Part shown: positions 44,814 through 53,169 of the stretch, in pieces | Position numbering within the stretch: position 1 is the stretch's first letter | How the letters are laid out: each line of letters opens with the position of its first letter | Origin: Microbulbifer elongatus | Lineage (GTDB): Bacteria > Pseudomonadota > Gammaproteobacteria > Pseudomonadales > Cellvibrionaceae | Assembly (NCBI RefSeq): GCF_021165935.1 | Contig: NZ_CP088953.1 | Location: 930,001-994,000 of the forward strand | DNA: 64,000 nt | Direction: 5' to 3' | Translations under genes and position numbers: made by a program | The notes under the pieces: model-generated | Seen by the model: the letters and a program-made list of their open reading frames with translations, nothing else | The model's database searches: none | Told to the model about the DNA's origin: nothing

Positions 44814-44831
44814 TTGTTCAAGTTTGAACAA
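44814..44831 (+). promoter_or_regulatory. perfect dyad upstream of the HicB-like gene
   Basis: TTGTTCAA-GT-TTGAACAA is a perfect eight-base dyad, 48 bases before the start of the HicB-like gene. It has the size of an autoregulatory operator. The protein itself shows no helix-turn-helix, so another regulator could bind it. Confidence 0.5.
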
Positions 44832-44879
44832 TTGGGTCTACGCTTGGTGGGATAAAAGTTAACTTAAAAGAGAAAGCCC

Positions 44880-45155
44880 ATGCGTTATCCGGTTGTGGTC
44901 CACAATATTGAATTCGCCGGTTACGGTGCCATCGCGCCGGACCTGCCACACTGCCACTGCCACGGAGAAACGCTGGAAGCTGCTTTGCAGAAGATGGCGG
45001 AAACCATCGCCGGTCGGCTCGACGAAATTCAGGATGCGGGCAATACGCCGCCGGAACCTGGTGACCTGGAGATACTGCGGAAAAACCCGGCGTTCGCCGG
45101 CGGTGTCTGGGCAATTATCGATATTGAACAGAACGCCTTCAGCCCCCGTTCCTGA
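44880..45155 (+). CDS. HicB-like orphan antitoxin
   Basis: A 91-residue protein with the HicB partial RNase-H-like fold: MRYPVVVHNIEFAGYGAIAPDLPHCHCHG, then TLEAALQKMAETIAGRLDEI. The usual C-terminal DNA-binding domain is absent; the protein ends in a short tail. No HicA toxin (about 60 residues) is found on either strand within 500 bases. It could be an orphan antitoxin, a remnant, or a HicB-fold protein with another role. Confidence 0.68.
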   Translation: MRYPVVVHNIEFAGYGAIAPDLPHCHCHGETLEAALQKMAETIAGRLDEIQDAGNTPPEPGDLEILRKNPAFAGGVWAIIDIEQNAFSPRS

Positions 45156-45244
45156 AACACACTCTCACACAACGGATTCTAGTAAGTATGCGCTGATGCC
45201 GCCGGCAAGTCGGTTTCGGTGCGGTTAAACAGGGAAGTCAAATA

Positions 45245-45841
45245 ATGAAAGCATTGGTATTTCTTCTCACATTGTTCGCCTCGGCTCTGGCCTCCAACAG
45301 CGCGCTGGCACAGTGGAACAACCCGATTGATGGATACTGCAACGGTGAGTACCACATTGTGGGCACGGTTGGCCTCGGTGTGGGTGAGTTGCAGATCAAC
45401 GATGAACAGGATTTCGCCGGGTATGCCAGTATCGGTGTCACGCCGGACGCGGGTGTCTGGCAGGTGGAACTGCGCTATACCGGCTTTGACGATGGCAGTG
45501 TGTCGGTGGATCAGTGGGGGATCGGTGCCAAGGTGGATTTCACCATGAGCTGCGACGTCCAGTGTCTCTACTGGATGGTGGGTTGGAACTATGGTGAGTT
45601 CGATGTGGATACCATCGAGCGCCGCGGACTGATCTATGACCTGAACGACAATGCCGACGACAATTACTGGAATGCCGGTGTCGGCTACCGCTACAACTGG
45701 ACCAAAGATTTCAATACGTCCATCGAGTACAACTACAACGATGTGGATACCAAATTCTATTACTACGATGGTGTTGACGATGTGCGCTTCGACCTCGGCC
45801 ATCTGCGCACACTGACCGTGAACTTCAGCTATCGCTTCTGA
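45245..45841 (+). CDS. outer-membrane beta-barrel protein
   Basis: A 198-residue protein with a signal peptide (SNSALAQWNN) and strands of alternating aromatic and small residues (WQVELRYTGF, NYWNAGVGYRYNW), ending in NFSYRF, a typical C-terminal signal. The size suggests eight strands, as in OmpX or OmpW-like proteins. There are four cysteines, which is unusual for a small barrel. Function unknown. It is followed by a terminator. Confidence 0.78.
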   Translation: MKALVFLLTLFASALASNSALAQWNNPIDGYCNGEYHIVGTVGLGVGELQINDEQDFAGYASIGVTPDAGVWQVELRYTGFDDGSVSVDQWGIGAKVDFTMSCDVQCLYWMVGWNYGEFDVDTIERRGLIYDLNDNADDNYWNAGVGYRYNWTKDFNTSIEYNYNDVDTKFYYYDGVDDVRFDLGHLRTLTVNFSYRF

Positions 45842-45855
45842 GCGGATTCCTCGGG

Positions 45856-45890
45856 GAGTGGGCCCGGTGCGGAAAAAGCCGTGCCCACTC
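45856..45890 (+). terminator. terminator-like hairpin after the small barrel gene
   Basis: GAGTGGGC (45856-45863) pairs with GCCCACTC (45883-45890) around a 19-base loop and is followed by TTTGATTT. It lies 15 bases after the stop codon. The large loop makes it weaker than a typical terminator. Confidence 0.55.
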
Positions 45891-45912
45891 TTTGATTTCC
45901 GGTAAGGATAGA

Positions 45913-47010
45913 TTAGTCAAATGCGTATGACAGGCTCATATTGAGGCCGTCATCCCGACCCAGCTGATACCCGTTGTAGTGCGCGGAAACGCTGTTGGTC
46001 CACTCCAGTCCCAGTCGCACTCCCGCGAGTGGCCCCGCCTGAGCTACCAGATTGACCCCCAGAGCAGCATCTACAAATTCGCCACCGTAATTGCCCTGCA
46101 GGTCCGATGGGCTCGCGTGGTTGTGGGGTCCGTTGTAGTGGCCGTTGATGTCGTGCTGTTTGGTGTAGCCCAGACGTGTGGAAACACTCATCCAGTCTGC
46201 CACACGGTAGGCGCCCCAGGCGGTGGCACCGTAGCGTTCACCAAAGCTGAAACCGGAATCATTTTCTTCCTGCATCGGCAACCGGGCATTGGCCTGTGCT
46301 CCCCAGCTCAGTCGATTGTGGCCACTGGTATAGGTGAGCGAGGGCATCAGGTCCCAGGTGCCGGTGCCCAGCTGCATGCCGTAGTGAACAAAGGTGCCAT
46401 CCGCATTTTTCAGGTCCACGTCACCGGTGGGCGCGCTGATCCCCAGCGTACCGTGAAGCTTGTAGCCGCGGTTATCCGCAATACGGAACAGACCCGCGAC
46501 CACCGTGTCTCCGGTACCACTGGTTCCGTGGCTATGACTGCCGTGCATGTCCATGTCGTGGCCCATGCCATCTCCATCCATCCCGCTCATTTCACCCATG
46601 CCGCCCATATGGTGGTCGTGGCTGACACCGGTCATCGCCATCCCCATATCCATGGACATGGTCTGAGGCATGAACATCAGGGTCAGACTGTCGCTGACCG
46701 CGTACATGATGTCGAGCATGTGCATTTCCATGGTCATGGTGGTGGGGACCATAGAGTAGCCCGCATGCCCCGCCGCGGCCGCGGTGGTCTTGTGCGAACC
46801 GGAATACAACCCGGAGAAGGTCTCGCGCAGGTAGCGGTATCCGAGCATCCATTCCCCCTGCTGATGCAGATGATCCGCCATGACCCCTGCAGGTGCATGA
46901 CTTTCCGGCAGGTACGCCGGTAGTGCGCTGTCATGGCTCAGTGCCGGCGTGCTGCTGATGGCAAGCGCGAGGGGCGTCAAACAGGTGAAATGTGTCCCGA
47001 AGCGATTCAT
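45913..47010 (-). CDS. outer-membrane transporter-like protein with a Met/His-rich loop
   Basis: A 365-residue protein with a signal peptide (SSTPALSHD) and an outer-membrane barrel pattern, similar to the 'MetA-pathway phenol degradation' transporter-like family. Between about residues 100 and 175 a loop is very rich in Met, His, Asp and Gly (GEMSGMDGDGMGHDMDMHG). Such runs bind copper or silver in resistance proteins. Metal binding is an inference from composition. It starts at ATG 47010, preceded by AAGGA; upstream in-frame residues are not signal-like. Confidence 0.76.
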   Translation of the reverse strand: MNRFGTHFTCLTPLALAISSTPALSHDSALPAYLPESHAPAGVMADHLHQQGEWMLGYRYLRETFSGLYSGSHKTTAAAAGHAGYSMVPTTMTMEMHMLDIMYAVSDSLTLMFMPQTMSMDMGMAMTGVSHDHHMGGMGEMSGMDGDGMGHDMDMHGSHSHGTSGTGDTVVAGLFRIADNRGYKLHGTLGISAPTGDVDLKNADGTFVHYGMQLGTGTWDLMPSLTYTSGHNRLSWGAQANARLPMQEENDSGFSFGERYGATAWGAYRVADWMSVSTRLGYTKQHDINGHYNGPHNHASPSDLQGNYGGEFVDAALGVNLVAQAGPLAGVRLGLEWTNSVSAHYNGYQLGRDDGLNMSLSYAFD

Positions 47011-47246
47011 TGATGATTCCTTGTCATTGAGGGAGTCAGTGTGGATCTGCCTCCCGGGGTATCCGCGATTCGTGTAAATGGTCCTTGGGGCGCTAGAGGC
47101 TACCAGCGGCATTGCCAGACGGAAGCGACTGCGACGAAATGCCCCACCTTGGCCACATCGTTGGCAGCGCGTAGGTGACCACCGTCACTTGTGGCATCAT
47201 GGCTGTGCGAATGCAAAAAACAAAAGAATCGAACAAGGATTGATCA

Positions 47247-48647
47247 GTGAACGATAAATACGATATTGAAATTACCGGTGAAGCGGTTGGGGGGAAAAGC
47301 CAGCAGGAAGCCATTGCGGCGCTGGCCCGCTATGCCGGAATCAGCGAAGAGCGCGCCCAGCAGATGTTCGCCAGTGCGCCAACTGTGGTAAAGCGCGATA
47401 TTCCTGAAGACCTTGCCGAGCGTTATGAGCGCAAGCTGGCCGATCTTGGCATCGGCGCGCGCCGCGCCGTCGCCAATGTGCACGAAGAGGCGCTGGCGCT
47501 GGAACCGGTGGAAGCTGGAGCAGACACGCCCGACGCCGCTGCCGCCGAAGTGCACTCCTCCGCCTCAGGGAGCCCCGCGGCGGACACGCCGGCAGCGCAG
47601 GCCGGTCAGGTGCCGCCTACCGGTGGCAGCAGCGGCGGTGAAACCGAAGGAAAGCGCCATATCGGTTTTGTGTTTTCCGGAAATGGTTACGAGTACTTCA
47701 AGATCTGGATTGTGAATATCCTGCTGACCATCGTCACACTGGGTCTCTACGCGCCCTGGGCGAAGGTGCGCAACGCCCAGTACTTTTACGGCAATACCAG
47801 CCTGGATAATGCCAGCTTTGCCTTTACCGCCGACCCCAAAAAAATGCTCATCGGCCGCCTGATCGCCCTTGGTTTACTGGTCGCGTTTATGGCGATCTAT
47901 AACGTATCACCGGTGGCGGGCTTGTTTCTCAGCCTTGGGCTGATTTTTGTCTTCCCGTGGGTGCTGAACCGGACCTTTGCGTTCTACGCACGTAACAGTA
48001 CCTACCGCAATATCCGCTTCCGGTTCGTGGGCCGCTACACCGATGCGCTGGTGAATTTTCTCGGTTGGCCAATCCTGGCTACGCTGAGCTTTGGTCTGCT
48101 GTCACCGTTTATGCTCTTCAAGCAGAAGCAGTACGTGATTGATAATCACCGCTACGGCAACAAGAGCTTTGCATTCCGTGCCAAGGTCGGAGATTTTTAC
48201 GGACTGGTATTTATCGCCATCGGTATTGGTCTCGCAGGGTTGATTGCGGGATCCCTGGTGGGGGTGGTGCTGGCTCTGATCTATGCGCCGCTGGGTATTC
48301 TTTCCGGTGTTGCCGCCCTGGCTGGTTACGCGGTGGGTATCCTGTACTTCGTGACCAATATGCAGAACCTTATTTTTAACAACACCAGCCTGGCCGACAA
48401 CGATTTCAAGGCGCGTTATCAGATGAAATCCTACGGTCTGCTGATGGTCACCAACTTCCTGATGACCATCGTCACTCTCGGACTTTTCATCCCCTGGGCC
48501 AAGGTGCGTGTTGCACACTACGCGGCCGAACACACTGCGCTGAATGTTACCCAGGATCTGGATAAATTCGCGGCCATCAGCCAGCCGGATGAATCCGCCT
48601 TTGGTGAAGAGTTTGGCGATGTATTTGATATGGAAGTGGGTATTTAA
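47247..48647 (+). CDS. DUF898 (YjgN-like) membrane protein
   Basis: A 466-residue protein. Residues 1-65 form a small soluble domain, followed by an Ala/Pro/Gly-rich linker (about residues 90-135). The rest is the DUF898 membrane domain with repeats of the phrase FLMTIVTLGLFIPWAKVR (also LLTIVTLGLYAPWAKVRNAQYFYGNTSL), each repeat with two or more helices. The gene is first in a run with an M48 peptidase, a DUF2939 gene and a DUF2237 gene. Function unknown. Confidence 0.85.
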   Translation: MNDKYDIEITGEAVGGKSQQEAIAALARYAGISEERAQQMFASAPTVVKRDIPEDLAERYERKLADLGIGARRAVANVHEEALALEPVEAGADTPDAAAAEVHSSASGSPAADTPAAQAGQVPPTGGSSGGETEGKRHIGFVFSGNGYEYFKIWIVNILLTIVTLGLYAPWAKVRNAQYFYGNTSLDNASFAFTADPKKMLIGRLIALGLLVAFMAIYNVSPVAGLFLSLGLIFVFPWVLNRTFAFYARNSTYRNIRFRFVGRYTDALVNFLGWPILATLSFGLLSPFMLFKQKQYVIDNHRYGNKSFAFRAKVGDFYGLVFIAIGIGLAGLIAGSLVGVVLALIYAPLGILSGVAALAGYAVGILYFVTNMQNLIFNNTSLADNDFKARYQMKSYGLLMVTNFLMTIVTLGLFIPWAKVRVAHYAAEHTALNVTQDLDKFAAISQPDESAFGEEFGDVFDMEVGI

Positions 48648-48661
48648 TAGCACCAGTTACC

Positions 48662-49735
48662 ATGCAATACATCATTCAGGGAAAATGGCAGGACGGCGCA
48701 ACCAGCGCCGTGTCGCCTGCCGAGCTGCGGTGCCTCGATGGTCGGGTCTACCTGTCTGTCGCCGGCCGTGAGTTCCTGCGCGCACCGCATAGCCAGTTAA
48801 CCCTCTCGCCGAAGCTCGGGCGTACACCGCGTTACCTGCATTTTGCCGAGCAGCCCGGCCAGTTTGAGAGCGATGACCACGAGCAACTGGATCGCCTGAG
48901 CCGCGACCTGGGTGGTGGTGGGTACGCGTTCATTCATCGGCTGGAAAACCACCTCGGCATGGTGGTACTCGCTACTGTGGTGGTGGCGGCACTGATCTGG
49001 GGTTACTTCACCTGGGGTGTGCCGGTGGGGAGCAAGGTGCTGGCAGAGCGGCTGCCGGCAGACCTGTTGGACAGATCCGCGCAGGAAACGCTGACGTTCC
49101 TTGAGGAGTTCCAGTTTGAGGAAACGGCACTGAGTGCCGAGCGTCAGCAGGAAATCCGGGATAGCTTCCACGACTTTGCTCCGCAATATCCGATCGAGAA
49201 ACTGCGCTTTTACGGCGGGGGCAGTCAGGGTGCGAACGCCTTTGCCCTGCCCGACGGCACGATCATATTTACCGACGAGATCATCGCGTTGGCGGATACC
49301 GACGAAGAGTTACTGGCGGTCTTCGGGCATGAGCTCGGACACGTCGCACACCGGCATTCGTTGCGCCACGTGATTCAGGGGTCGGCAATTTCTCTGACCC
49401 TGGCCCTGATCACCGGGGAAGTTTCCGCGCTTGGGGACTTGCTGCTGACCGCGCCCGTGGTGTTTACCCAGTTATCCTATTCCCGGCAGTTTGAATTGGA
49501 GTCCGATGATTACGCGGTTCAGATGTTGCGTGACCGCGGGCATTCACCTCAGGCCCTGGCCGATATGCTGACCAAGTTGTATCAGAGTAAACGCTGCGAA
49601 GCGGTCAATGGCTGCGATACCGATGACGAGTCGGCCGCAGATGTTGAAAGTGCCGGTGATGGAGAGTGGCTGCACTATCTGAGTACCCATCCCCATCTCG
49701 AAGAGCGTATCTCGCTGACCCGAGACCGCGAATAA
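48662..49735 (+). CDS. M48-family membrane metallopeptidase
   Basis: A 357-residue protein with an N-terminal soluble segment, a transmembrane helix near residues 100-118 and a zinc protease domain. The metal site is HELGH (His223-His227) followed by VAHRHSLRH; the third ligand Glu lies in the FELESDDYAV block. It belongs to the HtpX / Ste24 / BepA superfamily. It starts 14 bases after the DUF898 gene, a pairing also seen in other gammaproteobacteria. It probably processes or degrades membrane or exported proteins. Confidence 0.86.
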   Translation: MQYIIQGKWQDGATSAVSPAELRCLDGRVYLSVAGREFLRAPHSQLTLSPKLGRTPRYLHFAEQPGQFESDDHEQLDRLSRDLGGGGYAFIHRLENHLGMVVLATVVVAALIWGYFTWGVPVGSKVLAERLPADLLDRSAQETLTFLEEFQFEETALSAERQQEIRDSFHDFAPQYPIEKLRFYGGGSQGANAFALPDGTIIFTDEIIALADTDEELLAVFGHELGHVAHRHSLRHVIQGSAISLTLALITGEVSALGDLLLTAPVVFTQLSYSRQFELESDDYAVQMLRDRGHSPQALADMLTKLYQSKRCEAVNGCDTDDESAADVESAGDGEWLHYLSTHPHLEERISLTRDRE

Positions 49736-49757
49736 CCCGCCTGTCAGAGACGTGTAA

Positions 49758-50378
49758 ATGAACGGGAAATGGTTGCTGCGAATTGGCCTGGTTTCGCTTC
49801 TCCTGATCATGGTGTATGCCGCCCTGCCCTGGTATTCCGCTCGCCAGCTGATCGAGGCGGCACAGCACAATGATGTGGCCAAACTGGAACGCTATGTGGA
49901 CTTCCCCCAGTTGCGCGGTAATATTCGCCGGCGTTTGCAGGAAGAGGTACACCGTTCCCTCGCGGGTGATCTGCCGCCAGAGCTCGGCGAATTGTTCAGT
50001 GCCGGTGCCGACCTGTTTCTCGAGCCGCTGCTGAAGCGCCTGATCAGTCCCGAGGGGATCACCCAGCTGATACAGGGGCAGCGTGACTGGCGGGAGTTCG
50101 AGCGGGAGCTAAACAGTCTCGGTACCGGTAAGCATGACCGACCGCACGCGGACAATTCCGCAGCCTCAGCAAACGCCGGTTCAGACAGTGCCAACGGCGA
50201 CGACCACGGACACCACTGGCATATGGAGCACTGGTATTTCAGTGGACACAGCACCGTAGAGGTGGTATGCGGCAACCGTGAAGATGATCAGTTGGTGCAG
50301 CTGCAATTGCAGCGCAGGGGCTTGCGTTGGCTGCTGGTCGATATTCGGAAAATTGATGACCTTACCGGGGAGGACTGA
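49758..50378 (+). CDS. DUF2939 protein
   Basis: A 206-residue protein with an N-terminal membrane anchor (about residues 6-24) followed by YSARQLIEAAQHNDVAKLERYVDFPQLR, the DUF2939 signature. A His/Asp/Asn-rich low-complexity segment lies near residues 125-155 (GDDHGHHWHMEHW). The C-terminal beta part ends with IRKIDDLTGED. Probably periplasmic. It starts 22 bases after the M48 gene. Function unknown. Confidence 0.8.
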   Translation: MNGKWLLRIGLVSLLLIMVYAALPWYSARQLIEAAQHNDVAKLERYVDFPQLRGNIRRRLQEEVHRSLAGDLPPELGELFSAGADLFLEPLLKRLISPEGITQLIQGQRDWREFERELNSLGTGKHDRPHADNSAASANAGSDSANGDDHGHHWHMEHWYFSGHSTVEVVCGNREDDQLVQLQLQRRGLRWLLVDIRKIDDLTGED

Positions 50379-50380
50379 CT

Positions 50381-50770
50381 ATGGCTGTTACTCTGCAGAT
50401 GCACGAATCGCTGAACGTATTTGGCGACCCTCTTATCCCCTGCAGTACCGACCCGCTTACGGGATTCTTTCGCGATGGCTGTTGTAATACCAACGATCAG
50501 GACCTGGGTTCGCACACGGTGTGTGTGGAGGTAACCCGTGACTTTCTGAAATTTTCTGCACAGCGCGGTAATGATCTCAGTACACCGATTGAAGAGTTTG
50601 GCTTTCCCGGCTTGAACCCCGGAGATCGGTGGTGTCTGTGTGCCGCGCGTTGGCTGGAGGCGCAGAAGGCAGAGATGGCGCCGCGGGTCTATCTGCAGCG
50701 TACGCATAAGCGCGCGCTGGAAATCGTACCGCTGGAAGTGTTGCGGCAGTACGCGGCGGATCTGAACTGA
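50381..50770 (+). CDS. DUF2237 protein
   Basis: A 129-residue cytoplasmic protein that is one DUF2237 domain: NVFGDPLIPCSTDPLTGFFRDGCCN, SRGNDLS-like QRGNDLSTPI, and FPGLNPGDRWCLCAARW. Conserved cysteines recur in all these blocks, which suggests metal binding or redox chemistry, unproven. It starts two bases after the DUF2939 stop, so the four genes form one operon. Function unknown. Confidence 0.87.
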   Translation: MAVTLQMHESLNVFGDPLIPCSTDPLTGFFRDGCCNTNDQDLGSHTVCVEVTRDFLKFSAQRGNDLSTPIEEFGFPGLNPGDRWCLCAARWLEAQKAEMAPRVYLQRTHKRALEIVPLEVLRQYAADLN

Positions 50771-51062
50771 TCGGTGCCGCTGTTCTGCTCGAGCCGCGTT
50801 GGGGACGGCCCTTGCGGGCGTGGTATTCAAAGTGCCCTGCGGTAAGCCGTCCCGGCTTACCCAGAGCCGACCTCGCGGTCGCGACCAGCTCACAGGATGA
50901 AAATTTGTTGGTGAGCACGAAATCCCTGTCTCGCCGGTAACCTCGGGTGCCCGGTCTGCTCACTACCGAGAATGCGCCTCGCGGGGTTAGTGGGCAATAG
51001 CCCCTAGGGGCCTAATTCGTGGGGCTCGCGGTGCTGTCTGCTGCGACTTTTTCTCTTCGCCG
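50771..51062. other. non-coding region with several hairpins
   Basis: The 292-base gap between convergent genes has no credible gene. It holds a perfect hairpin GGTAAGCCG / CGGCTTACC around TCC (50841-50861), a palindrome CCCCTAGGGG (51001-51010), and an inverted pair GTGAGCA ... TGCTCAC (near 50911-50963). None is followed by a clear T run. It does not match the four composite repeat elements. Confidence 0.5.
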
Positions 51063-51857
51063 TCAAATCAAACCTTCGCTGATACATCTGGACACCAGTT
51101 GACCGGTCGTCTTGCAGTCGGACTTTTTCAGAATATTTTTCCGGTGGTTTTTGACGGTGTGGGGGGATATGTTCAGTAACCGCGCCACATCCGCACTGGT
51201 TTTCCCATCGGCCAGCAGTCGCACAATTTCCATTTCCCGCTGGGTAAACAGCGATGGTGTGCCAATGCACTGCTGGGGATTATTGAATACATCGATATTG
51301 CTATAGCTCTCCCCCCCAAACAGATTCAGCAGGGACAGTTTGTAGTTACTGGCGCTGACCAGGTGCGTAATATCGGTATGAATGCCGAGGGTGCGTGCCA
51401 CACCATAATGCTCATCAGTGTCGAGAATGATGGCCTGGTGATTGAACAGGCGATAACTGCCATCGGCCACTCGCATACGGCCGCTATAGGAAATCTTATA
51501 GTTCTTGGCCTGATCCATACCGATATGGTTTTTCAGGATGAAGAAGGCCGTTTCTTCTGCTTTTGCGGCAAAGGGAACATCTTCCGGGTGTCCCCGTTCG
51601 ATCAGCGATTGCACGGTCGCGGCCTGCGGGTCGACCCCCAGGATGTCCTGAATCGACGGGCTGACCATCATGGGCTTGTCGAGATTCAGGAAATCGAGCA
51701 CGTAGTAGTAACAGGGGCCGCTACTGAAAGTATTGGCAATAAACTGGTCCAGTTCATAGCGTTGCTGCGCAACACCCTTGCGCGCAAAAAAACCCGGAAT
51801 ATTATGCCAGGCCCGATAGATCGGGTTGCTGTTCGCCGCTAGCCTCTCAAGATCCAT
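51063..51857 (-). CDS. PAS-LuxR transcriptional regulator
   Basis: A 264-residue regulator. A PAS-like domain covers about residues 40-175, with MVSPSIQDILGVDP and the internal NHIGMDQAKNYKISYS. A C-terminal LuxR helix-turn-helix reads FTQREMEIVRLLADGKTSADVARLLN and SPHTVKNHRKNILKKSDC. ATG 51857 has AGGGA upstream and fits its paralog. It is adjacent to a paralog with the same orientation. Signal and targets unknown. Confidence 0.87.
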   Translation of the reverse strand: MDLERLAANSNPIYRAWHNIPGFFARKGVAQQRYELDQFIANTFSSGPCYYYVLDFLNLDKPMMVSPSIQDILGVDPQAATVQSLIERGHPEDVPFAAKAEETAFFILKNHIGMDQAKNYKISYSGRMRVADGSYRLFNHQAIILDTDEHYGVARTLGIHTDITHLVSASNYKLSLLNLFGGESYSNIDVFNNPQQCIGTPSLFTQREMEIVRLLADGKTSADVARLLNISPHTVKNHRKNILKKSDCKTTGQLVSRCISEGLI

Positions 51858-52071
51858 GGAAATTCCCTGTTTATTATCGTGCTGGACCATCGCCGATGGA
51901 TTTTTGATCGGTATCCCGGGTGATTGTTGTTTATAGCAAATACGCGCGGGCTGGCACAGATTTCGTTGGGCGGTTGTAGAGGGAATTTGTGTCTGTAAAT
52001 TCAGTTCGGTTTTTTTGGGGGAAGGTTAGACAGGTAATGCGTTAATGCATGGTTGCACGGCGGGGCTGGGG

Positions 52072-52872
52072 TCAAATTGACCCTTCGATGGCACAGCTTG
52101 CCAGTAGCTGGCTCATATTCTGGCAGCCCGCTTTTTTCAGAATGCGCTTGCGGTGGTTTTTTATGGTGTATTCAGAGAGAGACAGCACTTCACCGATCTG
52201 AGCGCTGGTCAAACCTTTGGAGACGAGCTGAATCACCGAGATTTCCCGCTCGGTGAAGAGTGGTTTGGTGGGATCGGGTTTCGGTGGATGGTTGTCCACT
52301 TCGATATTGAGGTAGGAGGGTTCCCCATTCATACCGATCAGTGACAGCCGGTAGTTATTCTGTGTGGTGAGGTGGGAAATATCCGTGTGTACGTTCAGTG
52401 CTTTTCCGATTCCCCCACTTTCATCGGTATCGAGCACAATGGACTGGTGGTTGAACAGGCGATATTCACCAGTTTTCACTCGGAAGCGGAAGCAATAGGA
52501 AAATTTGTAGCGGGTGATTTTATCCATGCCGATACGCTGCTGCATAACGCGGATAGCGGTTGCCTCCGCATTGGCGACAAATGTGCGATCGTCCGGGTGG
52601 ATCAGCGCCAGTACATCCTGAAACGTCATGGTGGCGATGTTCAGGTCGTGAATCTGCTCGATCTGGGGGCTGACGTAGAGGAGCTCCAGGTCGAAGAGGT
52701 CGAAGATGTAGTGGTAATGGGGGCCGTTGCTGAACACCCGGCTCACCATTTCATCCACTTTCAGGTTGGTCAGCTCGGTTTTGTTTTGCGCAAAAAGTTC
52801 GTTGCGCTGGTTCCACACGCTGATCAGCATGTCGTCACTGTTCAACTTTTGTTCTTTTGATTCACTGGCCAA
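52072..52872 (-). CDS. PAS-LuxR transcriptional regulator, paralog
   Basis: A 266-residue regulator alike in build to the previous one, with a PAS domain (LLYVSPQIEQIHDLN) and a LuxR helix-turn-helix (FTEREISVIQLVSKGLTSAQIGEVLS, then SEYTIKNHRKRILKKAGC). The first codon is TTG 52872, with AAGGA 9-10 bases upstream; ATG 52830 is the alternative. A perfect CRP-type palindrome (52887-52902) lies just before the start, so expression is probably tied to carbon status. The pair may form one or two transcripts; the gap is about 215 bases. Confidence 0.83.
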   Translation of the reverse strand: MASESKEQKLNSDDMLISVWNQRNELFAQNKTELTNLKVDEMVSRVFSNGPHYHYIFDLFDLELLYVSPQIEQIHDLNIATMTFQDVLALIHPDDRTFVANAEATAIRVMQQRIGMDKITRYKFSYCFRFRVKTGEYRLFNHQSIVLDTDESGGIGKALNVHTDISHLTTQNNYRLSLIGMNGEPSYLNIEVDNHPPKPDPTKPLFTEREISVIQLVSKGLTSAQIGEVLSLSEYTIKNHRKRILKKAGCQNMSQLLASCAIEGSI

Positions 52873-52886
52873 CAGGGCGCTTCCTT

Positions 52887-52902
52887 TGTGATGGGTGTCA
52901 CA
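52887..52902 (-). promoter_or_regulatory. CRP/Vfr-type site before the PAS-LuxR gene
   Basis: TGTGA-TGGGTG-TCACA is a perfect match to the CRP consensus TGTGA-N6-TCACA. It lies 15 bases upstream of the TTG start and next to the ribosome-binding site, a position that fits repression or a leader site better than classical activation. Confidence 0.65.
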
Positions 52903-53121
52903 TTATTTGTGAGACTTTTGTACCAGACAAGTGGCGCTTGGCGCAAATGTATTTATCCGCGATCCGCGAAATGGCGCCCGTAGCGTCGCGGTCAGACAAA
53001 GTGACCGCTCAGTAAAGGTCTAGCGCCGGCTATCGGTGGCGTTATACGGGATCGGCTGATGTGGCCGGGGTGAGGCTGAGGGCGTACCGCAAAGGGGCCG
53101 CTGGGAGTGGAAGCCGGTCCG

Positions 53122-53157
53122 CTGCAGCCGCCGGCAGGACACGGCGGCGGACTGCAG
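53122..53157 (-). terminator. strong GC hairpin after the AgmX-like gene
   Basis: CTGCAGCCGCCG (53122-53133) pairs with a CGGCGG...CTGCAG stretch ending at 53157, just after the last gene of the Exb/TPR operon. No T run follows on the minus strand, so it may only stabilise the 3' end. Confidence 0.4.
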
Positions 53158-53169
53158 CAGGTACTCTGC

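Noticed and set aside
44721..44879. A HicA toxin gene before the HicB-like gene
   Set aside because: No frame of 50-70 codons with the HicA double-stranded RNA-binding pattern is present; the gap only holds the dyad.
50381..50770. DUF2237 protein as a rhodanese or ferredoxin
   Set aside because: The cysteine pattern does not match CxxC-x2-C ferredoxin or the rhodanese active loop; it matches the DUF2237 blocks.
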